Shown here one piece after another: positions 23,334-35,124 of a stretch of DNA of 64,000 nucleotides (position 1 is the stretch's first letter; every line of letters starts with the position of its first letter). The position numbers and the translations under genes were made by a program. The notes under the pieces are model-generated. The model saw only the letters and a list, made by a program, of their open reading frames with translations, was not told where the DNA came from and did no database searches. Origin of the DNA: Magnolia sinica (lineage: Eukaryota > Streptophyta > Magnoliopsida > Magnoliales > Magnoliaceae); NCBI RefSeq assembly GCF_029962835.1, contig NC_080573.1:89337501-89401500 (forward strand). The letters run 5' to 3'.

Positions 23334-25256
23334 TGCAGACAGGGAGAACAACACACAATCACTCTCTTTATGGCTTTCTATTTATGGAAATGTTGCCCTA
23401 GAAAGACAACTTTTTAGGGCTTGCTAATCTTATTCCAGAGGATTCTAATACAAACTAATGAATGAACTATTTAGTCAATGTTGAATCCAAATGCAAGATT
23501 GCAAATTTTCATTAATTTGAATCATTTAGCTTACATTGCTCCAATCAAATGTTAGGAATGAAGTTCTGGATTGCTATCCCACATAATGGACAACTCATAT
23601 AAGTTGATAAATTCTAAACATAGATGGTGCAATCTTTGGCTAATCGAAGAAGATGATCACACTGATCATGACGATTCTTGATCTAGGGGATCATCCTTTG
23701 GTCTAAGGCCTCTTAATGGTCTTGATTGGTCCCCAGAAGCTCGTGGAGTCCATATTTTGGGGCAAGCCAACAAGAAACTCGGTGGTTCATGATATTTCGA
23801 GTTGCGCATGCGATATCTCACACACCCTAAAGATTTCAGACGAGATCTCTTTCTGATGCGAATGAAACTTCTACATGTCCTAATATCAATGATCGAGATG
23901 CTCTAAGCAAGTTTTTAAAGTCAATGAATGCCCATAATTTTTTTCTGGATCAATATCATCCGTAACCAAAAGATTCCATTCGATCCCTTTCTCACGGATG
24001 AAAACTGCGCGGCGCATGCCCTAAGACAGAGGGTTAGGATTGTTTCTACCAATGGTTAAGCTGGAGAGAGGAGTGTGCATGCAGATTACGAGCAAGGACT
24101 TCTGATTTTTGCAAAATAGCCCCACGCCACAATTGTTAGCATAAAAAATCATGTTCACACACTTGTGTGTCAGTGTGTAAAAAGACCTAGGGTCTAGTTG
24201 GTATCGTATGATTAATATGATGAACGGTTCAATTTTTTTGACGAACACTGACGGTGGGCCACCGATCATAAAACACGGATGGTTGTTTGTTCAAATGCCC
24301 ACAGGCGGGAAAAAATGGAAATAGAGGAAAGAAATCTCCTTTTCCAAATATCATCGGGTCGAACCCGACTTTGACTTGCAGATGGGTTCGGTGCACAACG
24401 AATGCACTCCTGCTGGTGCACACATGTTGATTCAATGGTAGAATGATGTCAGTTTCTATGATTAGGGCAGATCATTTGACTGGCCATGTCTTCCTACACC
24501 ATGGACCCAAAAATGAAGTGGATTCATTGTTTAAGTAGACCAAATTTAATGAAAATCATTTTATTTGTTAATTCTAAACAATCTAATGGTCGGATAGCTT
24601 CCGAATATGATCTTAACTGTTCTAAGGGTCACGGGTCTAGTTTAATGAACATCAACGGTCCTATGAGTCCTTTAAATTATCTAAATGAAATCTAATAGTT
24701 GGTTTTGATAATTAGACCCCTGATCGAATGATGTGAGGTCTTAATCTAATGAACAATCTCGAATTTAGAGATTGATTTTTAATTTCAACGGTCGGATCTT
24801 GAGATCCAACAACAAAATTCTTTTAGAAACACTTCTCACCAGTTCTAGGTAACTTAAAGACTCTATAGGTGGAAAACTAACAATTGATTTTATAATTAGT
24901 TGATTAGATAGTTCGATCTATAGATGAAGATTACTCCCAACGGTTAGATTGCTTTAAAATTGTTCATCAATGGTCCCAATGGTTTTAAAGTTTGTCTAGG
25001 TGAGTTTTAATAGTTGATTTCTGAACTACATGGTCACTTTAGTGCAATTTAGTCATGAATCATTCAATGATATGTTGTGGACTTGATGGAAGATGGATTT
25101 ATGGTAACACTTGAGTAGTACTGAAAAGAATGAGGTGTTATACCCTCTTCCTTTAGGCTTCTACTTCTTTTAAAGATGACTCAACTGAGTCAGAACTGAC
25201 CTAGACCCGAACTAATGCGGACCATGGCACAACTCGAACCGAGTCACAACTTGACT
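23334..25256 (+). repeat. Tandem non-coding unit B
   Basis: A full uninterrupted unit of about 1.92 kb, from 'gcagacagggagaac' to '...acttgactct'. Recognisable landmarks shared with A and C: 'cactctctttatggctttc', 'gatccctttct' (empty CACTA site at about 23971-24003), 'ggtctagtt', and 'caactgagtcagaactga'. No shared open reading frame. Confidence 0.85.
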
Positions 25257-27113
25257 CTGTGTGGCCAGGGAGAACGACACACACTCACTCTCTTTATGGC
25301 TTTCTATTTCTGGAATTGTTTCCTTAGATAGATGGATTTTAAAGACATTGCTAATCTTATTCCCCAGGATTCTAATACTAACTAATCAATATATTAGTTA
25401 GGTTGAGTCAATATTGAATCCAAATGAAAAATTGAAAATTTTTATTAATTCGAAATAGTTAGCTTGCATGACTCCATTTAAATGTTACGCATGAACTTTT
25501 GGGTTCCTAGCCAATCTAATCGACAACTTAGATCAGTGGAAAAAGTCTAAACATCGATAATGCATTCTTCGGCCAATCGAAGAAGACAACCACACTAATT
25601 ACGATGATTCTTGATCTAGTGTATCATTCTTTGGTCCAGGGCCTCCAAACAGTCTTGATTCGTCTCTAGAAGCTTGTGGGGCTCATATTTTAGGGCAAGC
25701 GAACAAGAAACTTGGTTGTTCATGAGTTTTCGAATTGCTCACGTGATATCTCGTGCACCCTAATGATTACGGATGAGATCTCTTTCTGATGCGAACAGAA
25801 CTTCTACATGAACTAATATCAATGATCGAGATGCTCTAAGGAAGTTTCTAAAGTCAATGAACGACCAAAATTTGCTTTTAGTTCAATAGCATTCATAATC
25901 GATAGATTTCATCTGATCCCTTTGTTACGTAAAAAAATTGTGTGACACATGATGCCTTAAGATAGAGGATTATGATTGTTTTCTAGAAACAGTTAGGATG
26001 GAGAGAGGAGTGCACACGCAGATTACCATTAAGGACTTTCAATTTTTGGCAAAACAATCGCACCCCACAACTATTAGCACCAAAAATCGTGTTCCCGCAC
26101 TCATGTGTTAGTGTGCGAAAAGAACCAGGGTTTGGTCGGTATCATGTGCTTGATGTGATGAACGGTTCGTACTTTCCCAAAAAACATTAACGATTTGCCA
26201 TTGATCATAAAATAGGGATGATTGTTCGTTCAAATGCCTATAGGAAGGAAAAATCAGAAAGAGAGGAGAGAAATCTCCTTTTTCAGAAAACATCAAGTCA
26301 AAACTAACTTTGACCCGAGGATGGGTTCAGTGCACAGCGAGCGCACTTCCGGTGGTGCACACATGAGTTGATTCAGTGGTGGATTGAAGTCGGTTTCTAT
26401 GATCAGGGCCGATCATTTAACTGGTCAGGTCTTCCGACACCCTAGACCAGAAAATGAAGTGGATTCATCGTTTAAGCGGACCAAGTTTGATTAAAATCAT
26501 TTTATTTATTAATTCTGAACAATTCGATGGTCAGATAGCTTCTAAATATTCTCTTAACTGTTCTAAGGGTCTCATGTCTAGTTTAAATGAGCATTAATGG
26601 TCCTAGGAGTCCTTTAAAGTATCTAGATGGGATATAATAAATGGTTTTGATGATCAGACCCCTGATCGGATGATGTGAGGTCTTAATCTAAAGACCGATC
26701 TCGAATTCAACTATTCTTTTTCAAATCAAAGGTCGGATCTTGAGACCCAACAACAAAATTGTTTTAAAAACACTTCTCACCAGTTTCGCATGACCTAAAG
26801 ACTCTCTAGATGGAAACATGACCTAAAGACTCTCTAGATGGAAATCTAGCTATTGATTTTATAATTAGTCGATTAGATAGTTCGATATATAGATGAAGAT
26901 TACTCTCACTGGTTAGATTGCTTTAAAATTATTTGTTAACAGTCCCAATGGTTCTAAAGATTGATTCGGTGAGTTTTAACAATTGATTTTTGAACTAAAT
27001 GGTCACTTTGGTGCGATTTAGTAATGAATCATCTAATGATATGTTGTGGACCTGATGGACGGTGGATTCATGGTAACACCCGAGTACTGAAAAATATAGG
27101 GTGTTACAGTCTA
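25257..27113 (+). repeat. Tandem non-coding unit C
   Basis: The third copy has the same landmarks and ends 'aaaatatagggtgttaca' near 27110 where the array stops. It lacks the last 140 bp of the unit, and that piece is exactly what precedes unit A at 3080. A short local duplication, catgacctaaagactctctagatggaaa, occurs twice (26788-26845). The ...GGGTGTTACA end is LTR-like, so the unit may derive from an LTR. Confidence 0.8.
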
Positions 27114-27284
27114 CCCCCCTTAAAGAGTATCCCCAACATTCAGGATTTCCATCATGAAAGAGAGAGAGGACAATTTATTTTGCAGTGCTTATAAGCATTC
27201 ACTATATCTTGTGCGAAGTATGTTTCCAAGTACAAATTTATATAATTGACTTACTGAACTAAGGTTATTACAATTATCTATATT

Positions 27285-28487
27285 CCCTGCGTAATCTTAA
27301 TCTACATAGCCTATAAGCTTTTCCTCTGATTTCTGAAATGTCAAGACATCAATTGTGTGCCTCGTAGATAATGAAGTAGTCATTTTACTGCCTCCCAATG
27401 TTTCTTGTTGAGGTTTGACATGTTAATTACAACATTAACTACATGTGAAATATCCAGTCTCATACAGACCATAACATATATTAAACTATCAACCGCATTC
27501 GAATAAGGCACATGAGACATATCTCGCATTTTTTATCAGTAATGGGACGATGCTCTAAAGAAAGCCTAAAGCGAGTAGTATGGGGTGTGCCAATTAGATT
27601 GGCTTTATCCACCCTAAACTTCACCAATACCTTCTCAAGGTACTCTGCCTGAGATAACTGTAACCCGCACCTCTCCATATCTTTATGTATGTCAATCTAT
27701 GCCAAGAATCTTATTTGTAACCCCCAAATCATTCAGTTCAAATGTCCCTGATAGTTGAGTCTTCAATATGTTGATTTTAGATATGCTTTAATTGGCGATA
27801 AACATATCATCAACATACAATACCAGTAGAATGAATCCTCCATCGGGTAGTGTCTTGAAGTCGAAACAATGATCATATTCCCTCCTAATAAACTGTTGTT
27901 TCTCTATGAAAGTATCAAACTTCTTGTACCACTATCTATGCGATTGTTTTAGGTCGTACAATAACTTTTTTAATATACAAACCTTATTCTCTGACCCTTC
28001 TCTTTGAACCCTTCTGGTTGCTCATATAAATCCACTCTTCCAACTCACCATGTAGAAAGCAATCTTCACATCCATTTGTTCTAGTTCAAGGTTGTATTGG
28101 GCAACCAACACCAACACAAACCTCATAGATATCTGCTTGACAACCGGCGTAAATATCATAGTGAAGTTGATGCCTTCTTTCTAACCCTTTCATAACCAAT
28201 ATTGCCTTATACCTATCTTGTTTTCTCATATAAATTCACCTGGACCCAATCGCTTTATGCCAAACCGGAAGCTCCACCAACTCCCATGTTTTATTCTTAT
28301 ACAAAGATTTCATCTCATCATGCATCACTGTCATCCACTTCTTAGCATCTGGATGATTCAGCGGTGGAAGGTAGATGGATCCCCCTCATCCGTAATGATG
28401 GCGAATGCAATATTTGAGTCATCCCCATATCTTGTCGGTAATCCAGAATCTCTCGATCGATTTCTCCTCATAGATGGTTGCTCCACC
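27285..28487 (-). pseudogene. Decayed Ty1/copia pol (RT to RNase H)
   Basis: Minus-strand reading in shifting frames gives the copia order: TWELVELPFGIKRLG-like start near 28280, MDVKIAFYMV near 28075, LYDLKQS near 27940, LVLYVDDM..ANRS near 27800, GLQLSQAEYLEKVL near 27660, and HVPYSNAVDSLIYVMVC near 27520. Stops and indels occur throughout. There are no LTRs, gag or integrase. It is an old relic of a lineage different from the two Sirevirus-like elements on the right, because its SQ..YLEKVL text is unlike theirs. The left side is AT-rich filler from 27114. Confidence 0.85.
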
Positions 28488-30804
28488 TGTAACATCTCGG
28501 AAAAATACGTACAAAGACCCAAGTACCACCTCAGGCAGAAATCCCTAAGGACTGTATTCTGGAGAAATTTATGCAAAAATTAATTAAGTACTAAACTAAA
28601 TTAATTGGTGAATTTAGCTTAAACCACTATTTACACAAATGGCAAGACCCAAAACCATCAATATCGCTAACTCAACACTACTTAAAAACCTAGGAGAAAT
28701 CCCGTGAGCCTGTCGCTCTCGGGAGTACATTGAAACTCCGTATCGGACCTGGACTGCATGTCGAAAGTTCGATGACCGCGAAACTATAGGGTTATATCCA
28801 TCCTACTAGGCTTGACAACTGTTGTGTGAATCAAGCCTAGATAGTGTCAATAAATGCACCACTTAAGCCCTGAGTGAAGTGTGTGAGAAACGCAAATATC
28901 TTTAGAAAATGTAATGGAACTTAAGTAAATTGGGCCATTCGCTTACGCATGAAATTGAAGATTTCAGACTGTCAGTTTCTAACCAAATTTCACCCATGGA
29001 AAAGGGAAATTTCGCTTCACGAATCTGTATACTTGTGGCCCCAATCGAGTAAGCATGGCCATTGATCTGACACGGGTCCTCCATAGTCGATCGACCTATC
29101 CAATCGGGCCGAAACCACATCCTGGCATAAATCCATTGTTAGGAACCTTACACTATGACGTATGCGAGTAATGAACCTCCCTATAAGCCTTGTTTGCCTA
29201 AAATAGTCGCCCTTTGGATATAACCTAAGTATACCAGGGCCCTGGTGCCATTTACATCAGTTCTGGGCCTATATAAAGCCCTTAAACCACCCCATTTCTA
29301 TTCCATACGAATTTCTCTAACCCTAGGAGAAAGAAGAGAGAAAACAAGAGAAAAGAGTGAGGAGAGAAGAGAGAGTTTAGGAGATCGTTGCAGTGATTCT
29401 TTCTCGTTACTCCACGTACTGAATCACCTCTCCTTTTTCATTACATAATCCGTTTCAGCTACGATTTGGATAAGAAAACCTAACCCTAATCTCGATTTAG
29501 AAATCCAAATAGCATAATCGATGAACTAGCTAACCTATTTCATTGTTTAGGTGCCCGACGTTCCGCTTTTGGGAACGTAGAATTTGAACCGCGTCCGAAT
29601 CAAATATTCCGATGAAAGGTGCGGACTATAAATGTTTAGGTTATGGTTTTCAATGCTTTCAATGTCAGGTAATGGTCTATGTCTGACTTGATTGCTACCA
29701 TATTATCTTATACATGTCGATTTCAATAGACTTTATGTGTATGAACTATATTGAACAAAAGATGTATTACATGTGTTTGTTGAAATGCATGAATGAACTT
29801 GTAATTATGATTAGTGTTTGCCATGACTGCTAATCTAGGATTCGTTGTTACCATATGCATGTTAACCTCTCTATAAAAGGATTTACTAAAATAAGTGTTG
29901 TAACTAACCTTGCCTATATATTAGGTGAAGTATAGTCTAAGTGTTTGATAAATTGCCTGAATGAGAAATTGATGATAATTTATATTTAATAAGAGTATTA
30001 AGATAGGATTCTTAGTTACCTTATTCATATGTATGGTTTCTTTCATGTAATCATATTTACCGCTATGCCAATTTGGATAAAGTGTAAGTGTTTGCTATTA
30101 TGTGTAAGGTGTTTGATGAAATGCTCAAATGAGAAATTTATTTGGATTGTTTGTTGAATGCTGATTTGATTATCACATGTTTTTACTTACCGCATCTGAG
30201 TAAGATTGGGGTTACATCCTAGCCCAAGCAATCGGTAACGGTCTCTGTTCAGGTGACCGAATTTGTCTCGCCACATTGGATATCTTCGACGAATCCGGGT
30301 CGCACGACGATTACTGATAGTGGTTAGGCCACGAGGTGTACTTATGCACTTCATGTTGATTAAGTCAGCGTGTGCTCGTACAAATCGAACTTGTCTAATA
30401 AACTGATTAGCCCATTATATGTTCACCATGTATGGACACCACTGCTTGAATTTAAGGTACCCCTAAACGATGTAAAGACCTATTTTAACCATGCCACCAC
30501 GATCCGCTAAGACTCATGAGTCAGGCATGGTGGTATGGGACACTGTGCTTGAGCTGCCAGCCTACGCTGAGGTGATCAGCCACCCCGTAGTGACCAATGA
30601 GCAAACTCAGACTCGTGAATCGAGCATGGTAGTATGGGACACCATGCTTGAGGTGCCGGCCTACGACGAGGTGATTAGCCACCCCTAGTGGTCGCGAGTA
30701 TAAAGTTATGAATTTGTCTATCCACTGCTTTCCATTGGGAGTGATGACCACATAACTTGCCTATCATATGTGCTTGAGTAGGAGTGACAAACCTAGATTG
30801 TGAG
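28488..30804 (+). mobile_element. Gypsy-like LTR sequence (TGTAACATCTCGG start), right end uncertain
   Basis: It starts TGTAACATCTCGG, like the TGTAACACCC-type starts of long plant Ty3/gypsy LTRs. It has a TATA box at 29270, a GA-rich leader 'ggagaaagaagagag' and an AT-rich body. Near 30500-30690 it carries 'catgagtcaggcatggtggtatgggacac' twice (30512 and 30615), a phrase also found at 62705 in the insertion at 59369-63560. The two are therefore related, with different U3 lengths. No coding domain. The right edge is placed where the 4.3 kb repeat begins, and no target duplication was found. Confidence 0.5.
29270..29277 (+). promoter_or_regulatory. TATA box of the gypsy-like LTR
   Basis: TATATAAA in ggcctatataaagccc, followed about 45 bp later by 'ctaaccctaggagaaag' and a purine-rich leader. 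This is a standard plant pol II core promoter layout. Confidence 0.6.
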
Positions 30805-31802
30805 ACCCGTATCCTAGTCTGTACCGTTCCGTAGGCTTCCGCGGTCCTTCTGGTCGAATTCCACAACCCTCGACCCGTATCCGATGTTTGCGTGTAATCC
30901 TAAGTCGAGTCCTGCATATTAGAGTCAACTCAACTCGAAAGTTGTACTCTTGCGACCGCGTCGTCGCCTCGACTCGTGCACCGATCCGATACCTGTGCTA
31001 GGAGATGTGGGCCTGCGTTCATTCTGAAGAAATGCCACGCGTTGCGAATTTCAACAAAATCTCTACAACATGCCACATCCATCAAGTTAAGTACATCCCG
31101 CATACCTTAATGCCACCTCGCCCTATCCCAAGTACAAGCATCCATTCCTTCTTTTCCATAAGTCAACTCTCTCTCCCTACCTATCCCTCTTTTACCAAAA
31201 TTTCCAACAAAACCATACCTCTCCATCCCATTCCTTACAACACCCATCCCATATCAATCCATCACCTCTCTTTCTCTCTCATTCTCTAAGTAATTTTTCA
31301 AATCCCATGAGAGTTTCCAATGTCCAAGCTCCCCAAGTTTTCTCATAAACAAGTGTGGCCCACTTTCCCACTCTCTCATCTCTCATCTTAACCTTCCAAT
31401 CTCCATCAACCTCCATCAAAGTTGAAGGCAAGGAGCATAGGAGTCCAAGGAGCTAAAGAAGAAGGTCGATAGGTGGGTGATCCACTGTTGATTTTTAATT
31501 CAATAGCCCACTTGTGATGGGACCCAATTTGATTAATGTGATATAATCATATGAGGGGCCCATAGTGACGGGGTTCCCTCCACTACACCGATCTCTCTCC
31601 CTCTCTCTCTAAAAAGAAGAGAAGTTAATATTTAAATAATATATATATATATATATATAATGTAATCTATACAAGGCTAGTACGTTGAGGTGGGCCACAC
31701 ATGTGGACCTACCTTGATTTGGTGCGTTAGATCAACACCATCAAGGGCATCCAAGGGTCTCACGACGGTGGCCTTTTTTCAAAAAAAAAACTCTTGTATG
31801 TC

Positions 31803-31890
31803 ATATCATAATATAATATAATATAATATATTATATTATATTACATTATATTATATTATATTATATTATATATATCTATATATATATAAT
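31803..31890. repeat. TATAT/ATATTA-rich low-complexity tract
   Basis: Pentamer-type TATAA/ATATT repeats that can fold back on themselves (taatataatataatatatta and reverse), next to a (TA)n run at 31639-31660. Confidence 0.85.
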
Positions 31891-32539
31891 TAGGATGGGA
31901 TATCAAGTGCTGGGCCCTACGTGGGACCCACCTAAACCGCCAGCAGCAGCTGATGTTGCACCTTACACATTTAAGGAGCTGCTGTGCGTACGCCAACTGA
32001 AGTGGGGCCCATCTACTATGGGAACCATCATGATGCATATATATACCACGCCGTCCATCCACCTGGCATCCCAGCGGCCCCACACCGATGGGTGTTTTTC
32101 CCATCTAGCCATCCATCCATCTAACCAGTTTCATAGTCCCACTTTGATGGATGTGATCCATCAAACTGTCCACCTATTTGGGCCACCTCGTCTCGTGACT
32201 TGAGATTAAAAAATAAAATAAAAATAATAAAAAATAAGGCAGAATATCAAGTGGACTACCCTACAGAAAATAGTGGTGTTGAGCGCCCACCCTTGAAACC
32301 CCCTTTGGGTTACAGAAGTTTTGATTCAATATAATAATTGTTTTCCTTCCCTGTTCAGGTCCTTGTTACCTTATGAACAGTATGGATGAAAAATAAATAC
32401 TATGGTGGGTCCACTAAAAATTTAACTGTGGAAATCATTATCACCACTATCATTTGTGGTATGGTCCAGATGATCCTTTAGATATGATTCTTTTTTTGTA
32501 ATAATGCTCTAAAATGATCTCTAGCAATAGATGAATGCT

Positions 32540-32720
32540 GTGTTGGATTCGGCCCATTTGAATCGGCCCAATTGATTTGGCCCATTTGATTCGGCCCATT
32601 GATTCGATCCATTTGATTCGGCCCATTTGATTCGACCAATTGGATCGGCCTATTTGATTCAGCTCATTTGATTGGCCCATTTGATTCAGCCCATTTGATC
32701 GGCCCATGTAATGAGGCCCA
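32540..32720. repeat. GGCCCATTTGATTCG minisatellite
   Basis: About eleven degenerate units of 14-16 bp built on 'cggcccatttgattcgg'. The minus-strand frame reads repeating N-Q-M-G-R/S-N by chance of period 15, not as a protein. Confidence 0.85.
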
Positions 32721-33179
32721 CTTGATATATGAGGCCTAGTATTGAGGCCTGTGCGATGAGGTTCATATGATATATTTGATGCCCAGGTGCAAGGCCCACC
32801 TATTGTGTATTCGAGGCCCGATATGATGTATGTTGGCCCATATGACAAGGCTGATGTGACGTAAATGAGGCCCATCATGATTATATGTGAGGCCATGGGC
32901 CCACTAAATATTTGGCCCTATGTAGGTCACTCTTTGGGAGCAATGTTGGTTAAATGTCCACATTAATGGGCAATGATAGTTGGATGCCCACATTGTGACC
33001 TTCCCTTAGGCCTTGTTAGGCCCATTCTTATAATTCTCTTGTGGGTTAACTCAGATAAGTGGGACCCATTCACCATAAACAGATAGTTTCATGCTATCGA
33101 ATTTAATATAACCCCAGACGAGGGCCAATCATCATATTATGGTTGATCGGTTGTTCCTCTATAGACCCTGCCTTGTTTA

Positions 33180-33720
33180 CATGCTAATTATCAGTGCCGA
33201 TTATCGATGCCGATTGTCGATGCCGATTATCGATCATTAGTGCCAATTAACAAGGCTAATTCTTATTCCGATCGTCGTGGTCGAGTCAGATTGTCGAGGC
33301 CGATTCTGATTCTGATTATAGAGGCCGAGTTAGATTGTCGAAGCCGATTCCTTTTATTGTGGCCGATTCCATTTGTCAAGGTCGATTCCATTATTGAGGT
33401 CGATTCCGTTTAATGAGGCCAATTCCATTTGTCGAGGCTGATTCCGATTATCGAGGCCGATTCCATTGATGAGGCCGATTCTGTTTGATGAGGCTGATTC
33501 AGTTTGTCGAGGCCAATTCTATTGTTGAGGTTGATTCCGTTTGATGAGGCCGATTCCGTTTGGTTGAGGCTGATTCCATTTGTCAAGGTCAATTCCATTA
33601 TTGAGGCTGATTCCATTTGATAAGGCTGATTTCGTTTGTCGAGGTCGATTCCGATTATCGAGGCCGATTCCAGTTGTTGAGGCCGATCATCGAGGTCGAT
33701 TTCGATTGTCGAGGCCTAAT
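33180..33720. repeat. GAGGCCGATTCC minisatellite array
   Basis: Over 25 degenerate units of 15-20 bp alternate 'gaggccgattcc' with 'gtttgtc', 'gtttgatga' or 'attattgag'. It begins with shorter 'gattatcgatgcc' units. This is the most CpG-rich non-LTR stretch of the right half. Confidence 0.85.
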
Positions 33721-34170
33721 ATAATGTATATAAGGCTCATGGGATGTGGCCCTTTGTGATGTATATTAGGCCCGTGTTAGAGGCCTATTGTGATGTATAT
33801 GTGGCCCATGTGATGCCGCCCACTTGATGTATATGAGGCCCAATGTGACGTATTTATGGTCATCCATTGAGGCCCACCTTGATGTGATGCATAATGGAAT
33901 CGTGTGAGAGGCTCATTGTGATGTGCTTAGGGGCCATGGGTTGTGGCCCATTGTGATGTATTCGAGGCCCATGGGACGTGGTCCATCCGATATATATAGG
34001 CCCATGTGATGCAGCCCATGTGACGGGGCCCATTATGATTATATGAGGCCCATTACGGTGCATTTGAGGGCCAGGCTATGGAGCCCATTGTGATGTATAC
34101 TAGGCCCATGTGAAAGGCCCATCGTGATGCGTATTAAGCTCTTGAGTGAGACCCATGGTGTTTTATTTTT
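33720..34170. repeat. GGCCCATGTGATGTATATGA degenerate array
   Basis: About 18 irregular 18-25 bp units 'aggcccatgtgatgtatatg'. A shorter version recurs at 47560-47830 in copy II, which supports the copy I/copy II pairing. Confidence 0.8.
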
Positions 34171-35124
34171 GGCCCTCTTGTGATGCCATGGGTCTACTAT
34201 ATGTTAGACTCTTTGTGGGCTATTCCTTGGGGGCAATGTTGGTTAAATGTCCACGGTGTCGAGGTCGATTATTGATGTCGGTTACTGATACCGATTATAA
34301 GTATGTGACAGCATAACATCATAATACATGCCCATACGCATCATCTGCATTTTTGTTATGAGATGTGGTTGACTATTGCATATGACATTGGGCAGGTTGT
34401 TATGAGACTCCCAGATAGGCAGAGGTTATCTCACATGAGCCTATGGTATGTGCAGGATTGATGCATGACTGGATTGTATGAGTCATGCACCTTGCATTAT
34501 GTGTTGTGATTACTATACGCCCTAGCGACATCAGGGCCGTAGCCTCCATAAGCATATCGTGGATGGCCAGATGGGACACCAGAAATTTGTTATTAGGTAT
34601 GGACTGGTTTGGATAGAAGTCCCTTGCGGTGGACCCCGTAGCCTGCAATACTACGTACCGTGTGGATACATGAGCGCCCGAGTGTCGAATACCAAGAGAT
34701 TGCGTCTCCCACTGTGTCGTGGTTAGTTGGGAAGGGGTGTGGCCTTACCCGCCTGAGGGAATAGGCATAGCTAGGCTGAGTTTGACCAGCTCTAAAATAG
34801 GTCTGCTATTGACAAGCCGGGTAGGCATTGGTATATTACTAGTAGGTGGATAGTGAGGTCTTTTCCACTCGCTAGGCTACACGGCCTATAAGGGTGGTAG
34901 CCAGTTTAGAGTGTACTAGACCTCAGTGATGATTTCAAAGATGTACAGTACTGATATGTGGACTTATTGAGTAGGAGTTGCATACTCATTCATTCATTCA
35001 CTATCCACTCGGGCTGGTGGTGCGAAACTATTATTTGTATGTACCTTCGTAATGGTCAGGATTTTGGTTAGGGCGCGCGACTAACCTGAGATCAGGAGTT
35101 TATCGTCTGACTATCCATGAAAGA

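Larger units (their letters stand above)
30805..35124 (+). repeat. 4.3-kb direct repeat, copy I (uninterrupted)
   Basis: Landmarks in order: 'gtatcctagtctgtaccg' (30812), 'gaattccacaaccct', 'caagtgtggcccactttcc', 'gggcccatagtgacggggt', a TA-rich tract, the GGCCCATTTGATTCGG and GAGGCCGATTCC arrays, 'acgccctagcgacatcaggg' (34518), 'attgcgtctcccact' (34694), 'gctgagtttgaccagct'. The same landmarks recur from 35125 in copy II, spread over several segments by later insertions. No conserved open frame. It may be a macro-satellite, or two LTRs or leader regions of a large retroelement. Confidence 0.75.

Noticed and set aside
28488..30804. Complete LTR retrotransposon
   Set aside because: No second LTR, primer site or coding domain could be placed; only an LTR-like stretch is supported.
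32450..32896. 148-codon minus-strand frame rich in NQMGRSN repeats
   Set aside because: It is the translation of a roughly 15 bp minisatellite; periodicity in DNA explains the open frame.
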